From an uncultured bacterium (GTDB lineage: Bacteria > Bacteroidota > Bacteroidia > Bacteroidales > CAIXTV01): DNA of 64,000 nucleotides. The stretch covers positions 1-64,000 of the forward strand of contig CAIXTV010000124.1 of NCBI GenBank assembly GCA_903922465.1, in the 5' to 3' direction. A program made the translations under genes and the position numbers. How positions within the stretch are numbered: the first letter of the stretch is position 1; every line of letters begins with the position of its first letter. Shown here piece after piece: positions 18,698 through 28,898 of this stretch. The notes beneath the pieces are model-generated. The model was not told where the DNA came from, searched no databases, and was given only the letters and a program-made list of their open reading frames with translations.

Positions 18698-20616
18698 ATT
18701 TTCTTTTTTAATACAATTACTTCTTTAAAATCAGAACGCATTTGTTTGAGCATTTTATTCCATAAATCAAAAAACTCATGCTTTAGCAACAAGGTATCTT
18801 CATTTGATGTAAAACAATAAAATATTTGATTTCCTTTCATTTCATAACTAATTTCATAAAAGAAATTCACACCTTCAAACCTTGTGTTCTTTGGCAAATT
18901 AACTATTTCGTATCCTACAGGCAAAGTAAAAACATAATTTATATTTAACGAAGATTTGAAATAAAATTCATAGTCAAGTTTTCTGTCTTCCTTGAATAAC
19001 TCAAAATCTTTATAAGGCTGTGCCAAATTTAAATTTACATAAATTTCATTATCATTAAACTTTACATAATCAGGAACATGGAACTTATATTTTATTTGAA
19101 TACTACTATCAGAAGAATTAACCTTATAATCATCAAGAATGTACTTATTGTTTCCAACTTCCAAATACGATTTCATGAATTTGGTTTTATCATCAGCGTC
19201 TTTAACTCTTTCAATTGCTTGCTTCATATCTGAATAATAATAACCATTAAGAAGAATACTCCCTTTGCCAACAATTTCACCCTGTTCGATAGTGAGACTT
19301 ACTGAATCAGAATGAACACTTCTATCAGCAGGCACAACAGGGACTTTTTGTATTTCATAAGTTTCATTATTCAACCTAATTAATGCTTCTTTCCCCTGTA
19401 TAAATGAATTGGGAAGACCAAGAGGTATATATGAATTTGTTGCATCAAGGAAATAATATTTCCCTTTATCAATATACGTTGCAATCATATGGTTGTCAAC
19501 TATAGACGTGGGGATTTCATTGTATGAATAGGGTAAATCCCTTGTACCTATCCAAGTGTAGCAAGCTTTAACTTTAGCGATATCGAGTAATTCGATTATA
19601 ATCGTTGCCATGTCCTTACAATCTCCGTATCTTTTTTCGAAAATCAGAAAGGGACTCCGTGGAATAAACCCGCCCAACCCATATTCATTTGCGACATATT
19701 TTATGTTATTTTGAACCCAACGATATACTGCTGCCACTTTTTGAGAATCGCTCTTACAATCAACAATTAAAGCTTGAACAATTGAAATCATTTCTTCAGT
19801 GTGCTTATGGTCAAGCTCAGAAACATTCTCGTTATACCATTTGAATAAATCATCAACATTCCGGAGTACTTCAACTTCCCTCTCTTTTAATTTATAGGAT
19901 TTAATGTAAGGAATAATTTGAGGTAAATAACATAGATAATTTGGTGAACGAGTTTCATTTTTATAGCTTGGAATATTTTTTGCTTTCCATGAATATATTA
20001 ATCTCCCTCCTTTCTCCAATTTACTAAAATCGAGTTGTAAAGAATCCATATTAAAAAACTTGATATCAAATTCAACATTCTTATCTGTATTAATTATGAA
20101 TTCAAAATTATCGACTGGGTAATATTTTTTCACGATAGCAAATGGGAAAAACCGTGGTTCTTTAATATCAAGAGTATATTTTAATTTTGTGATTGCCCCT
20201 TGTCGAAGAGAAGGATAAAAAAAAGAAGTTTCAAATAAATCCTGATAAAAGACATCATTATCAAGAACCTCCTTGGTCTTAAATTCTTTCACCTTACATT
20301 CTTTAAATTTATCATTATTCGGTAAAAGAGTGCTAGCTTCAATATCTTTAATCTTGATATAATGTGAAGATTGAATACTCCCTTCAGAAAAAGCGCCTGC
20401 TTTAAAATTATTGTAATAAATTTCTTCAAATTTTGTTTCCTCAATTTTTAAACCTGATTTTTCAATATCAACTAAAATCTCAGTTTTTAAATTAAGATAA
20501 ACTATGTCATTGTTTTTAAACTTAGTCCCATAATTATTGAAATCAGAAACATTTTGTGAAAAAGCGATACTTGCAAAACTTAAGCAAATGAAAAGAAATT
20601 TTATTTTTGTTTTGAT
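18694..20616 (-). CDS. DUF3857 and transglutaminase domain protein with no standard start codon
   Basis: About 640 residues. The longest frame with a standard codon starts at GTG 20292, but the same frame stays open to about 20625 and encodes a good signal peptide (KIKFLFICLSFASIAFSQ), so translation must begin upstream. There is no ATG, GTG or TTG there; an ATC at 20616 sits exactly where MKTKIKFLF would begin. Downstream come DUF3857 and an intact transglutaminase triad: Cys in RYGDCKDMA, His in DNHMIA and Asp in FLDATNS. Length then matches the paralogue downstream (659). It overlaps that paralogue by 4 bp and lies 63 bp after the TPR/MORN-like gene. A start-codon mutation, a rare start or a base error are all possible. 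Confidence 0.75.
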   Translation of the reverse strand: MKTKIKFLFICLSFASIAFSQNVSDFNNYGTKFKNNDIVYLNLKTEILVDIEKSGLKIEETKFEEIYYNNFKAGAFSEGSIQSSHYIKIKDIEASTLLPNNDKFKECKVKEFKTKEVLDNDVFYQDLFETSFFYPSLRQGAITKLKYTLDIKEPRFFPFAIVKKYYPVDNFEFIINTDKNVEFDIKFFNMDSLQLDFSKLEKGGRLIYSWKAKNIPSYKNETRSPNYLCYLPQIIPYIKSYKLKEREVEVLRNVDDLFKWYNENVSELDHKHTEEMISIVQALIVDCKSDSQKVAAVYRWVQNNIKYVANEYGLGGFIPRSPFLIFEKRYGDCKDMATIIIELLDIAKVKACYTWIGTRDLPYSYNEIPTSIVDNHMIATYIDKGKYYFLDATNSYIPLGLPNSFIQGKEALIRLNNETYEIQKVPVVPADRSVHSDSVSLTIEQGEIVGKGSILLNGYYYSDMKQAIERVKDADDKTKFMKSYLEVGNNKYILDDYKVNSSDSSIQIKYKFHVPDYVKFNDNEIYVNLNLAQPYKDFELFKEDRKLDYEFYFKSSLNINYVFTLPVGYEIVNLPKNTRFEGVNFFYEISYEMKGNQIFYCFTSNEDTLLLKHEFFDLWNKMLKQMRSDFKEVIVLKKKI

Positions 20617-20679
20617 GATGTGTTTTTTTTAGAATTCATATTCCAGGAAAAAGTTTGCATTTCGATTAAGATTGATTTA

Positions 20680-23600
20680 TTACTTTTCGCTAATCCCTAC
20701 TAACTCATCATCATAATACATTAGAACTATAACTTGTTTTCCAGTCTTATCATATTTAATGCATTTCCCATGTTGATTGTCGTAAAGAAAACTGGTTGTT
20801 TCTTTTAATTTACCTTCAGGGTAATACTTCTCCTGAACTCCATTTAAATCTCCAAAATAATAATTTCTTTTTTCTTTAATTTTTCCATTCGCAAAATAAA
20901 AAACATCTTCACCCGAAACATCATCATCAATATATATTAATTTTTCAAACAATTGACCTGTTGAGTAATAGCGAGTATATTCGCCTTGATATAAACCTTT
21001 ATTTAAACTGAATTGACGGGCCAATTTCCCATTTTTAAAATATATCTTCACATCACCTGTTTCATTAGTAATTTCAAGGGTTTTCTCACTACCATTAGCT
21101 TCGAAATAGGTGTAAGATATCAAATGATCATAAAGATATTGGCGTTTATGTTCTAACAATCCGTCAGGCCCGTAATAGAATGAAGTTCCTTCTAGTACAT
21201 CGTCGATATATACTTTTTCATTTTCAATTTTACCATCTTCAAAATAATGCACATCTTTTCCATTTCGCTGTCCATTTTGATAATCTATAGTTCTTGATAA
21301 TTTTCCATCTTCAGTATAGTATTCCCATTTCCCAATTTTATCACCATGCTGGTAACTGCCATTAGTATTTAATTTCCCATTCCAATAATACCATTTCCAA
21401 TTACCATTTTTATATCCATTATAATATTGCCCTTTTACATCAACCTTGCCATTTGGGAAATAGTAGGTATAATCACCTTCAAAAACATTATACTTCAGAC
21501 TTATCTCTGATTTCACAGGTCCCCCTTTATAAAAATGATAAACTCTCTTTCCTGAAGCATTTGAATAATTTATACTATCTACAACTACTCCAGTTGTGTC
21601 AAAATTTGCTGAATTTAGTAATGTCCCTTTATAGAAAGACTCTGTTTCTTTTATTTTCCCGTTTATTGAATAAAATTTCTGAATACCATTATACTCTCCA
21701 TCTATAAAATATTTTTCATTCGCAATTGATTTATCAGGGTTGTAGCGGACCCAATTGCCTTCTTCTTTGTCGTTTTTATAATTACCATGCTCAAGAATAT
21801 TTCCATTTTTAAAATTCTCAATATAATAGCCTTCTAAAACATCTTTTTTGTATTTGATGATTTTTTTAAGTTTCCCATTAGGAAAATATCGAGTTGTTTC
21901 ATTTTCCGCTTTTCCATCTTTATAATTTGAAACGGCCTGAAGATTTCCATTGTCATCATAGAATTTCCATTCACCTTGTTTATCTTCTTTTCCATATTTC
22001 CCCATACTTCGTCTATTCCCATTAGAATAAAAGCCTTCGAAATCAAAACTCCCGCTTTTTTTCTTATCCTGTTTAATAATTTCTCCATTTTTATTTAGAT
22101 ACTTATAACCAATAATCTCTCCTCTTTTGTACTCCATTTCGCAATAAAGTTTTCCGTCTGTATCGTATTCTTTTCGAATTCCATTTAGCTTTCCGCTTTC
22201 ATCAAAATCGGAAGTTACAGAAATTGCACCATTCGAATGATACTGAATATTGTTTCCAATGGCTTTATCATTTAAGTATTTAAGTGAATCCGAAGTTTTT
22301 CCATTCTCATAATAGGAAATATAATCCCCTTGCAATAAACCTTTAACGTAATTTGATTTTAATGAAATCTTTCCATCACGATAATAATAAGTTTCCTGCC
22401 CATTCTTATCTCCTTCGAAATAATTTTTCTCACTTTTAAGCTCCCCACTATTATAAAAAGTCTTAAGTGCACCTTCTAACTTCCCATTTTTATAATTTCC
22501 TTTTAATAAAATCTGTCCATTGGAATAATATTCTTCGTAATTCCCTTCTCGTTTTGTGTCTTTAAAAGAGATTAGTTTGTCTTTTGCCCCATCGTTAGTG
22601 TAGGCAATAGCTTCCCCTTCAATTTTTTCATTTCTGTAAGGTATGTGTGTCTCGATAATGCCAATAAAGGAATATGAATCATCAGAAACAACCATTCCTT
22701 CTACATAGGATTCTTTTGATTTCAAATTACCATTTTCATAATACCATAGCCATTCGCCTTCTTTTTTTCCTTCTGCATTCCAACTACCACTAGCTTTAAT
22801 CCTACCATTTGGATGATATAGCTCAGTGTAGCCAACGAAATGAGTTTTTGCTTTGTTTAAATTACCGATTGAACTTATAGCATATCTTTTATTGGCTCTG
22901 AAAACATCTACTTTTTGTATTTTTCCATTAAATTCCATTTCATATTCGCGATGTTCATTATCCCAGGTATCTCTTATCCAATCAGTAAATGCTGTAAGCT
23001 TTGTTTTATTTTTTTCGACAATATCTTTATGTTTTTCATTTGAGCTAGCAATTAGCAGATAATTCGCGAATAAATCAAATTTATCGTTTTTGAGTAATTG
23101 CTTATAAAAGGGAACATACATTTTATACCAGAAACCTTTGTTCTCAGGTTTTTCCGGAAGTTTATCAAAAAGCAAATAGTCTTGCTTCACAAAAGGAATT
23201 TCCAATTTCGATTTAACTTTGTACTTTTTGTTTAAAGCAACATAATTTTGAATCAGCATATCTATGTCCGAAAAATCATCTCCATCAGTAAAATCAACAC
23301 CCTTCGATTTTACACTTTCCAGATACTTTGTCGAAGCCATTTCATTAATAAACACCAAAGCATTATTGGCATTAGCAGAAGTAGGTGCCAATAAAACATA
23401 AGTACTGAAGGCTAACATGGCAAGGGAAGTCTTGCCTTCATTCATAGCAAGTATTCCAAGGGCATAATGAGTTGCTGGGTGAAAAGGATTTAATTCAGCT
23501 GATTTTTTATAGTAATCGAAAGCCTCTTTGTCTTTACCTAATTTCATTAAAGGGTAAGCTTTATTATAATACAGCACATTAAATTTCGGAAAAAGTTTAA

Positions 23601-23973
23601 TGCCATCATCATATAGTTTTATTGCTTCTTCATACTTCTCGATATTGTCTAAGCTACTCCCCAAATTGCCAAAAAGTTCTGGACTTAAATATAAATTCAT
23701 GTTCAGTGCTTTTCTCCCTACTTCTATCCCCTTCTCATATTGCTTCAGTTGATAATAAGCCAAAACTTCTTCCACAAGAGCTGCATAATATGCTGTATCG
23801 CTTTCGGGAATTTTCATATACTCTTTTAAAGCATCTTCATATTTTTCTGCTTCATAAAAGCTTAAGCCTTTCTGAATTACTTTCTCTGCATTAATGATTT
23901 CAGGTTTATCCTGACTAATAGACATTTTGCTTACTAAGCAAAAAAGAATGAAAAATAAATATTTGGTTTTCAT
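20680..23973 (-). CDS. TPR plus YwqK/MORN-variant repeat protein, exported
   Basis: 1097 residues with a signal peptide (MKTKYLFFILFCLVSKMSISQ). Residues 30-220 contain tetratricopeptide repeats (KGLSFYEAEKYEDALKEY, KLYDDGIKLFPKFNVLYYN). From about residue 370 to the end there are some thirty repeats of the MORN-variant type G-x-x-x-x-Y-Y-x-N-G-K-L-K, as in YwqK-like proteins. The family is often labelled antitoxin in databases, but a signal peptide and no toxin partner make that name doubtful here. A periplasmic scaffold or surface protein is more likely, by inference. It is the first gene of a four-gene operon with the two DUF3857 proteins and the ferredoxin-nitroreductase. Confidence 0.88.
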   Translation of the reverse strand: MKTKYLFFILFCLVSKMSISQDKPEIINAEKVIQKGLSFYEAEKYEDALKEYMKIPESDTAYYAALVEEVLAYYQLKQYEKGIEVGRKALNMNLYLSPELFGNLGSSLDNIEKYEEAIKLYDDGIKLFPKFNVLYYNKAYPLMKLGKDKEAFDYYKKSAELNPFHPATHYALGILAMNEGKTSLAMLAFSTYVLLAPTSANANNALVFINEMASTKYLESVKSKGVDFTDGDDFSDIDMLIQNYVALNKKYKVKSKLEIPFVKQDYLLFDKLPEKPENKGFWYKMYVPFYKQLLKNDKFDLFANYLLIASSNEKHKDIVEKNKTKLTAFTDWIRDTWDNEHREYEMEFNGKIQKVDVFRANKRYAISSIGNLNKAKTHFVGYTELYHPNGRIKASGSWNAEGKKEGEWLWYYENGNLKSKESYVEGMVVSDDSYSFIGIIETHIPYRNEKIEGEAIAYTNDGAKDKLISFKDTKREGNYEEYYSNGQILLKGNYKNGKLEGALKTFYNSGELKSEKNYFEGDKNGQETYYYRDGKISLKSNYVKGLLQGDYISYYENGKTSDSLKYLNDKAIGNNIQYHSNGAISVTSDFDESGKLNGIRKEYDTDGKLYCEMEYKRGEIIGYKYLNKNGEIIKQDKKKSGSFDFEGFYSNGNRRSMGKYGKEDKQGEWKFYDDNGNLQAVSNYKDGKAENETTRYFPNGKLKKIIKYKKDVLEGYYIENFKNGNILEHGNYKNDKEEGNWVRYNPDKSIANEKYFIDGEYNGIQKFYSINGKIKETESFYKGTLLNSANFDTTGVVVDSINYSNASGKRVYHFYKGGPVKSEISLKYNVFEGDYTYYFPNGKVDVKGQYYNGYKNGNWKWYYWNGKLNTNGSYQHGDKIGKWEYYTEDGKLSRTIDYQNGQRNGKDVHYFEDGKIENEKVYIDDVLEGTSFYYGPDGLLEHKRQYLYDHLISYTYFEANGSEKTLEITNETGDVKIYFKNGKLARQFSLNKGLYQGEYTRYYSTGQLFEKLIYIDDDVSGEDVFYFANGKIKEKRNYYFGDLNGVQEKYYPEGKLKETTSFLYDNQHGKCIKYDKTGKQVIVLMYYDDELVGISEK

Positions 23974-24404
23974 AAATTCGATTATTAATTCTTATAGAGT
24001 GAGTTTTTGGGTTAGAAAAGATGAAATATTGTATAGCATAAATAGGCTTAAAAAAACTATTAATTGAGCATTCATTGATGTAATATCATTTTAATGAAAC
24101 AATTTGATTGAGGCATCTTAATTATGATTATTTGCCAAAAATAAAAAAAAATCAAAATCAAACTCTTTTAATTTTAAAATCAATTATTTTGAGTAATACT
24201 TGCAAGGTTTGAAATGCTAATATTCATCAATGATACAAAGAAATTCGCTGCTATTTATAAATTGAACTAAAGACAACTATTTCCGATACTTTTAAAACTG
24301 ATTTAGTCCATAATAATAAAATAATGCATAGAGCTTATCTTATGAAAGTCCACCAAATGGATTTGCAGTGAAAACAATCATCAATTCTTTAAAAGGAAAC
24401 ATTT
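23974..24404. other. Intergenic region with a possible operon promoter
   Basis: 431 bp, very AT-rich. A minus-strand TATTTTTG box at 24136-24143, with a TTG 15 bp further upstream, is a weak candidate promoter for the TPR/MORN operon. No other gene, RNA or repeat is seen. Confidence 0.4.
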
Positions 24405-25040
24405 TTACCGAATAAAGCTTGTAACTTCTTTTTGTTCAATTTGGGGTGCTTTAGCAATAGTATTGGCGGCATCTTTCATTCTTAAAAGCCAAGCCATGTT
24501 TTTCCCTAAAACCCTCATGATTTGCAAGCCTTCAACATCCTGCAATGCTTCGCCGGGGCTTCTTCCATGGATTACATTCCAATAGTTGGACGAGGCAATT
24601 ATCATTTCTGAATACATCAGGTAATGGTTTAAATTATCAAAGGTTATTGAACCTCCCGTGCGTCGAACCGCAACCACTGCTGCTCCAACCTTATGCCGAA
24701 ACAAGTTCCCATTGGACGTTGAAACATAAAACAAACGATCTAAAAAACATTTCATAGCACCAGCAATCCCTGAATAATAAACGGGTGAACCTAAAACTAT
24801 CCCATCGGCTTGTTTTATTTGTTGTATCCACATATTAAGATCATCTGACTTTATGCTGCATTTTTCATCTCGATGAGTTGAACAAATCCCACATGCCTTA
24901 CATCCATGAATTGCTTTGTGTCCAATGTGGAGAATCTCAAATTCAATGCCTTCAGCTTTAAGTTCATTTCCAACAATATTTAAAGCGTGATAGGTATTCC
25001 CCTCATTTTTAGGACTTCCGTTTATTGCGATTACTTTCAT
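24405..25040 (-). CDS. NADPH-dependent FMN reductase / iron-sulfur flavoprotein-like
   Basis: 211 residues with a flavodoxin-like fold. The start MKVIAINGSPKNEGNTYHAL carries the FMN phosphate loop, GCKACGICSTHRDEKC holds four Cys like those that bind an iron-sulfur cluster in the Isf group, and GIVLGSPVYYSGIAGAMKCFLDR is the second flavin-binding segment. It likely reduces FMN or an unknown substrate in the cytosol. Whether the cysteines bind a cluster cannot be decided: the classic Isf spacing is compact and here the last Cys is eight residues further on. It stands alone, with the OYE-type gene 380 bp upstream on the same strand. Confidence 0.88.
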   Translation of the reverse strand: MKVIAINGSPKNEGNTYHALNIVGNELKAEGIEFEILHIGHKAIHGCKACGICSTHRDEKCSIKSDDLNMWIQQIKQADGIVLGSPVYYSGIAGAMKCFLDRLFYVSTSNGNLFRHKVGAAVVAVRRTGGSITFDNLNHYLMYSEMIIASSNYWNVIHGRSPGEALQDVEGLQIMRVLGKNMAWLLRMKDAANTIAKAPQIEQKEVTSFIR

Positions 25041-25420
25041 ATGTCATTAATTTTTGACTACAATTATAAGATAAATTCGGATTGATTAAGCTAAATTTTT
25101 CTTTTCTTGATTTCAGCGAAGGATTAATGGCATTTTAAAAAATCAAAAACAAATATTCCATGAACAAGTATTATAAATTAATTGCCAAAATGTATTCAAA
25201 TTGCCAACAAGATACTCTTGGTTAAGACAGGCTTAATTCAAAACATTAGGTATTTGGCTTGCTATTGATTTGCTTATTTCAACCTTTTTCAAAGACTATA
25301 TCAGGACTCTAAATTCAAAGGCGTATCAATTCATTTAAACAGAAAGTCCCAGACTCCTCAATATTTATAGATTGGAGCCTGGGACTAGGTATATTATTCC
25401 TTATATTTACAAAAGAATTA
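25041..25420. other. Intergenic region between the FMN reductase and alkene reductase genes
   Basis: 380 bp without a gene. It contains an inverted repeat at 25345-25386 that may terminate the alkene reductase transcript. No promoter close to consensus was found for the FMN reductase gene. Confidence 0.5.
25345..25386 (-). terminator. Hairpin downstream of the alkene reductase gene
   Basis: Arms AGTCCCAGACTCC and GGAGCCTGGGACT pair over 13 bases with one mismatch around a 16-bp loop, 35 bp past the stop codon. The minus-strand sequence after it (TTCTGTTTAAATG) has only a poor U-tract, so terminator function is likely but not certain. Confidence 0.6.
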
Positions 25421-26506
25421 TCACTTATAGGTAGGATAATCGGTATACCCTTTTTCGTCGAAAGAGTAAAATAAATCCATTTTGAGGTCGGAAGATAAAG
25501 CCCAATTATGTTCAAAACGATCTACTAAATCAGGATTATTAATAAATGGGCGACCAAAGGCAACAAGGTCACCTAATCCATTTTCGAGATCGTTTTCGGC
25601 TCTTTCCAAATCATAATTACCCGAAAGTATAATGGCGTTTTTAAAGTTATTCCTAATTAATTTCTTCATTGCCAACGGCACTTCTGGAGAGCCCATGGCT
25701 GAATGATCTACAATATGAATATAAGCTAAACCCAATTTGTTTATTTGTTCAGAAAGGTAAGTGTAAGTAGCATCAATTTCAGGATAGATGGGCATATCGC
25801 TGGCAACTCCATATGGAGACAAACGAATGCCTGTATTTTCTTTTCCAATAGCTTCGGCAACAGCTGAAGCTACTTCAAGTACAAAGCGGCATCTGTTTTC
25901 GATATTTCCTCCATAACTATCCGTACGAACATTACTAATAGGTGAAAGGAATTGTTCGAGCAAATAACCATTAGCAGAATGTAGTTCAACACCATCAAAG
26001 CCTGCTTCCATTGCATTTTTTGCTGCAATAACAAACTCTTTTTTGGTTAGCATTAGTTCGGCAAGTATCATTTCTTTAGGAATTGGAAAATCCTGCATTT
26101 GTTTGGTATCTGTCCACATCTGACCCGAAGCTTTAACCGCTGAAGGGGCAAGTATTTCAGAGAATTCTGGCATATTAAGTTTATGACTAATTCTGCCGGT
26201 GTGCATAAGCTGAACATAAATTTTGGCTCCCTTTTCGTGCACTGCAGTGGTAATGAGTTTCCATCCTGCAACTTGATCTTTCGAAAATAAACCCGGAATT
26301 CGTGCATATCCCAAACCATTTGGTGATGGTGAAACGCCTTCGCTTATTATTAATCCTGCACCCGAACGTTGTTCGTAATATTCAGCCATTAGTTCGTTTG
26401 GAACATTTCCTATTGCCCTACACCTTGTCATTGGAGCCATCACAATATGATTTTTCAATTCAACATTACCTACTCTTGTTGGAGTAAATATCTTATATTC
26501 ATTCAT
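25421..26506 (-). CDS. Old Yellow Enzyme family alkene reductase
   Basis: A 361-residue FMN enzyme that reduces activated C=C bonds, such as N-ethylmaleimide or enones, with NADPH. The TIM-barrel landmarks are present: LKNHIVMAPMTRCRA near the start, QLMHTGRIS, the substrate-binding His and Asn in GVELHSANGYLLEQFLSP, then RTDSYGGNIENR, and VAFGRPFINNPDL for the FMN phosphate. Sequence and length place it with the NemA group. It is monocistronic by appearance, flanked by a terminator of the TonB gene upstream and its own hairpin downstream. The physiological substrate is unknown. Start MNEYKIFTPTRVGN is normal for the family. Confidence 0.93.
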   Translation of the reverse strand: MNEYKIFTPTRVGNVELKNHIVMAPMTRCRAIGNVPNELMAEYYEQRSGAGLIISEGVSPSPNGLGYARIPGLFSKDQVAGWKLITTAVHEKGAKIYVQLMHTGRISHKLNMPEFSEILAPSAVKASGQMWTDTKQMQDFPIPKEMILAELMLTKKEFVIAAKNAMEAGFDGVELHSANGYLLEQFLSPISNVRTDSYGGNIENRCRFVLEVASAVAEAIGKENTGIRLSPYGVASDMPIYPEIDATYTYLSEQINKLGLAYIHIVDHSAMGSPEVPLAMKKLIRNNFKNAIILSGNYDLERAENDLENGLGDLVAFGRPFINNPDLVDRFEHNWALSSDLKMDLFYSFDEKGYTDYPTYK

Positions 26507-26599
26507 ATGATAAAATTAATTAGTTTGTTTTAAAAAGTAAACAATAAACAAGGTGAAAGGTTTAACTCCAAGCAACATTCTTTTATGTAAGTGAATAAA

Positions 26600-26639
26600 T
26601 CGAAAAAACCTGACGGGTTTTACAAACCCATCAGGTTTA
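26600..26639 (-). terminator. Intrinsic terminator of the TonB receptor gene
   Basis: AAACCTGACGGGTTT and AAACCCATCAGGTTT pair over 15 positions with one mismatch around a short loop. On the minus strand the hairpin is followed by TTTTTTCGATTT. It lies about 110 bp past the receptor stop codon and before the alkene reductase start. Confidence 0.82.
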
Positions 26640-26747
26640 AATTCATACCTCTGCATTATTTATTTTCCAACTAATAATAGAGCATTCTTTAATTTAGCCT
26701 ATGACTAAAAAGCCACAGTTTAAGTTTCATAAACTTAATCGCAATAG

Positions 26748-28898
26748 TTAAAATCTGATTTTAAGGTTAGCAAACACCTCTCTTCCGGGGCCCGGTTGGT
26801 AGGAATTACCATCAGGATCGGGTTCGGTGAATGCCATAAAGGTTTTGTTAGTCAGATTGCGAACATAAAGACTACATTCGACATTCAAATCTTCTAATTT
26901 CCATTCGTAGGAAAGGCGGGCATGATACAGATTAAATCCTTTTTCCCAATTCTGGTAAATGGAGGGATTCATTTCGCCACTATAGGCTTTAGCATCGGTG
27001 TAAATGGCCCATTTCGACTGATATTCAGTGCCAAGGCTTAACTTAAATCCCTTACAAAAGGAATACACAACTTCGGCATACAATTGGTGTTTTGGGGAAT
27101 TTGGCAACCATTGACCTTTTGCTGGAGGGTTGGTTAAAACATAGGCTGTGTCGAGATAGACAGGGTCGATGCTGGCTGTAGTGTATTTATAATCGGCAAA
27201 AGTGTAGGCCAATTGGAAGCTAAAATTCTTACATATTTTGTATGAAACAAAAAGTTCCACCCCATTTCGCTGGCTGTTGCCTGCATTGCCATAAAACACC
27301 TCCTGATTTCCCCTACCCAATTGTTTAAAACGGAAGAAATCGTTTTCGGTATTCATAAGAAATCCGGTGAGTTCGTAATAGAGTTTATCACTAAAGAATC
27401 CACGTAAACCAAATTCGATGCTGGTGGAAGTTGCAGGCAGCAAATGGGTGTTAAAACCGCTATAACCTACAGGATTACTGGCAAGTTCTTCGGTTGATGG
27501 GGGCACAAATCCCTGACTATAATTAGCAAAGAGTGTGGCGGCAGCACAAAACGAATAGCTTGCCCCAATGTGGGCCGAAGTTTTGGTGAAATCTTTCGAA
27601 GTCTTTGCAGTGTCGGAGGCCATCATCTTGTCGGTGAGCTCATTTTTCATCTGATCGTAGCGCAAACTTGCCATCACATTCAAATGCGAAATTTCGAGTT
27701 TATAAAGGGCGAAAACCCCCATACTACTTTGAGCAATAGTTTGATTAGCAAGCAGATTATTGCTCACAAGATTGGTTTCATCCGTACTTTCAATACGGTT
27801 GGGGTTGCTAAGACTTTGCAATTTATGCATGTCGATGTCTTGCCATTTTAAGTCGGCACCAAGGCTGATATGATTCTTAAACTTTTCCTTGCCCAAATGA
27901 AGATTGTACTGTACACTTGCTCCAGGAGCAACTACAGTGCGGTATTCAGCACATTTATTGCTTGTTTCTTTGTAGTTCCAACTTCGATAAAACCCACTCA
28001 ATTGAACATCATTTTTATCGTTAAACTGATAGCTAGCCAGCAATGCAAAGGTGTTGCGGCTGGTTTTCTGATATTCATTAAAAGGGCATGCATCGGGGTT
28101 GGCTTGAGAGAGATCGCTGAATTGGCCCAAATTCAATCCTTCAGGGTTTTGATGAAAATAGTTCAGCAACGACATTATCTGGGTCACTTTCAGCTTCTTT
28201 GTAGGGTGGAGATTAATCTTTTCGTAGAGTTTATCGCCCCAAAATGCCTGATGGGCACGATATCCATCGCCGGATGTGTGTGAATAGGTCAGGCGATAGT
28301 CGAGGTTTTTAAGGCTTCCATCGAACTGAACCAAAGATTTTGAAAAGGCATGAGTGCCTATGGTTTGGCTTATTTCGCCTCCTAGTGTTTTTGGACCTCC
28401 ATCGTTGGTGGTGATATTAACCAAGCCTGCCGAACCGCTTCCTCCGTACAAACTTCCAATGGGTCCGCGCAATACTTCAACATTATTGATGCTTCCCCAT
28501 TCGACATCATACAAATCGGGGGCAAAACCTGAGGGGTCATTTACAGGGATGCCATCAATCATCACACCGATTCCACGAAGGCCACGCTCTGTTAATATTC
28601 CCTGACCACGAATTGACATGTGAACCCTCTCGCCATTATGCTGATTATCGATGCGAACACCAGGCACCAAACGTAAGGCTTCTTCGGCAGCAACGGCTTT
28701 AGGCATGCTCGAAAGCATATCGGAATTCACCAAAGAAACTGAGCCCGGATTATTCTTTAACATTATGGGCAAACGATTGGTAGTGATGATTACCTCATTT
28801 AATTTTACAGACTTAATTGAATCGGTTTTTTGGTTCTGAGCAAACAAAAAAACGCTTGTGCACATCATTAGTAGCATTAAAAATACTTTTATTTTCAT
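26748..28898 (-). CDS. TonB-dependent outer-membrane receptor
   Basis: 716 residues with a signal peptide (MKIKVFLMLLMMCTSVFLFAQ). The plug domain covers about residues 35-155, with a TonB-box-like start LNEVIITTNR, then EEALRLVPGVRID, GIGVMIDGIPVNDP and EVLRGPIGSLYGGSGSAG. A 22-strand beta-barrel would follow, ending with the aromatic C-terminal residue of outer-membrane proteins (NLKIRF). There is no CarboxypepD-like N-terminal domain and no SusD partner, so iron-chelate or other metal uptake is more likely than polysaccharide uptake; the ligand is not deducible. A small membrane protein gene lies 446 bp upstream on the same strand. A terminator follows at 26600-26639. Confidence 0.93.
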   Translation of the reverse strand: MKIKVFLMLLMMCTSVFLFAQNQKTDSIKSVKLNEVIITTNRLPIMLKNNPGSVSLVNSDMLSSMPKAVAAEEALRLVPGVRIDNQHNGERVHMSIRGQGILTERGLRGIGVMIDGIPVNDPSGFAPDLYDVEWGSINNVEVLRGPIGSLYGGSGSAGLVNITTNDGGPKTLGGEISQTIGTHAFSKSLVQFDGSLKNLDYRLTYSHTSGDGYRAHQAFWGDKLYEKINLHPTKKLKVTQIMSLLNYFHQNPEGLNLGQFSDLSQANPDACPFNEYQKTSRNTFALLASYQFNDKNDVQLSGFYRSWNYKETSNKCAEYRTVVAPGASVQYNLHLGKEKFKNHISLGADLKWQDIDMHKLQSLSNPNRIESTDETNLVSNNLLANQTIAQSSMGVFALYKLEISHLNVMASLRYDQMKNELTDKMMASDTAKTSKDFTKTSAHIGASYSFCAAATLFANYSQGFVPPSTEELASNPVGYSGFNTHLLPATSTSIEFGLRGFFSDKLYYELTGFLMNTENDFFRFKQLGRGNQEVFYGNAGNSQRNGVELFVSYKICKNFSFQLAYTFADYKYTTASIDPVYLDTAYVLTNPPAKGQWLPNSPKHQLYAEVVYSFCKGFKLSLGTEYQSKWAIYTDAKAYSGEMNPSIYQNWEKGFNLYHARLSYEWKLEDLNVECSLYVRNLTNKTFMAFTEPDPDGNSYQPGPGREVFANLKIRF

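Noticed and set aside
20680-23973. Toxin-antitoxin assignment from YwqK-like repeats
   Set aside because: The protein has a signal peptide, TPR domains and about 1100 residues, and no toxin gene is adjacent.
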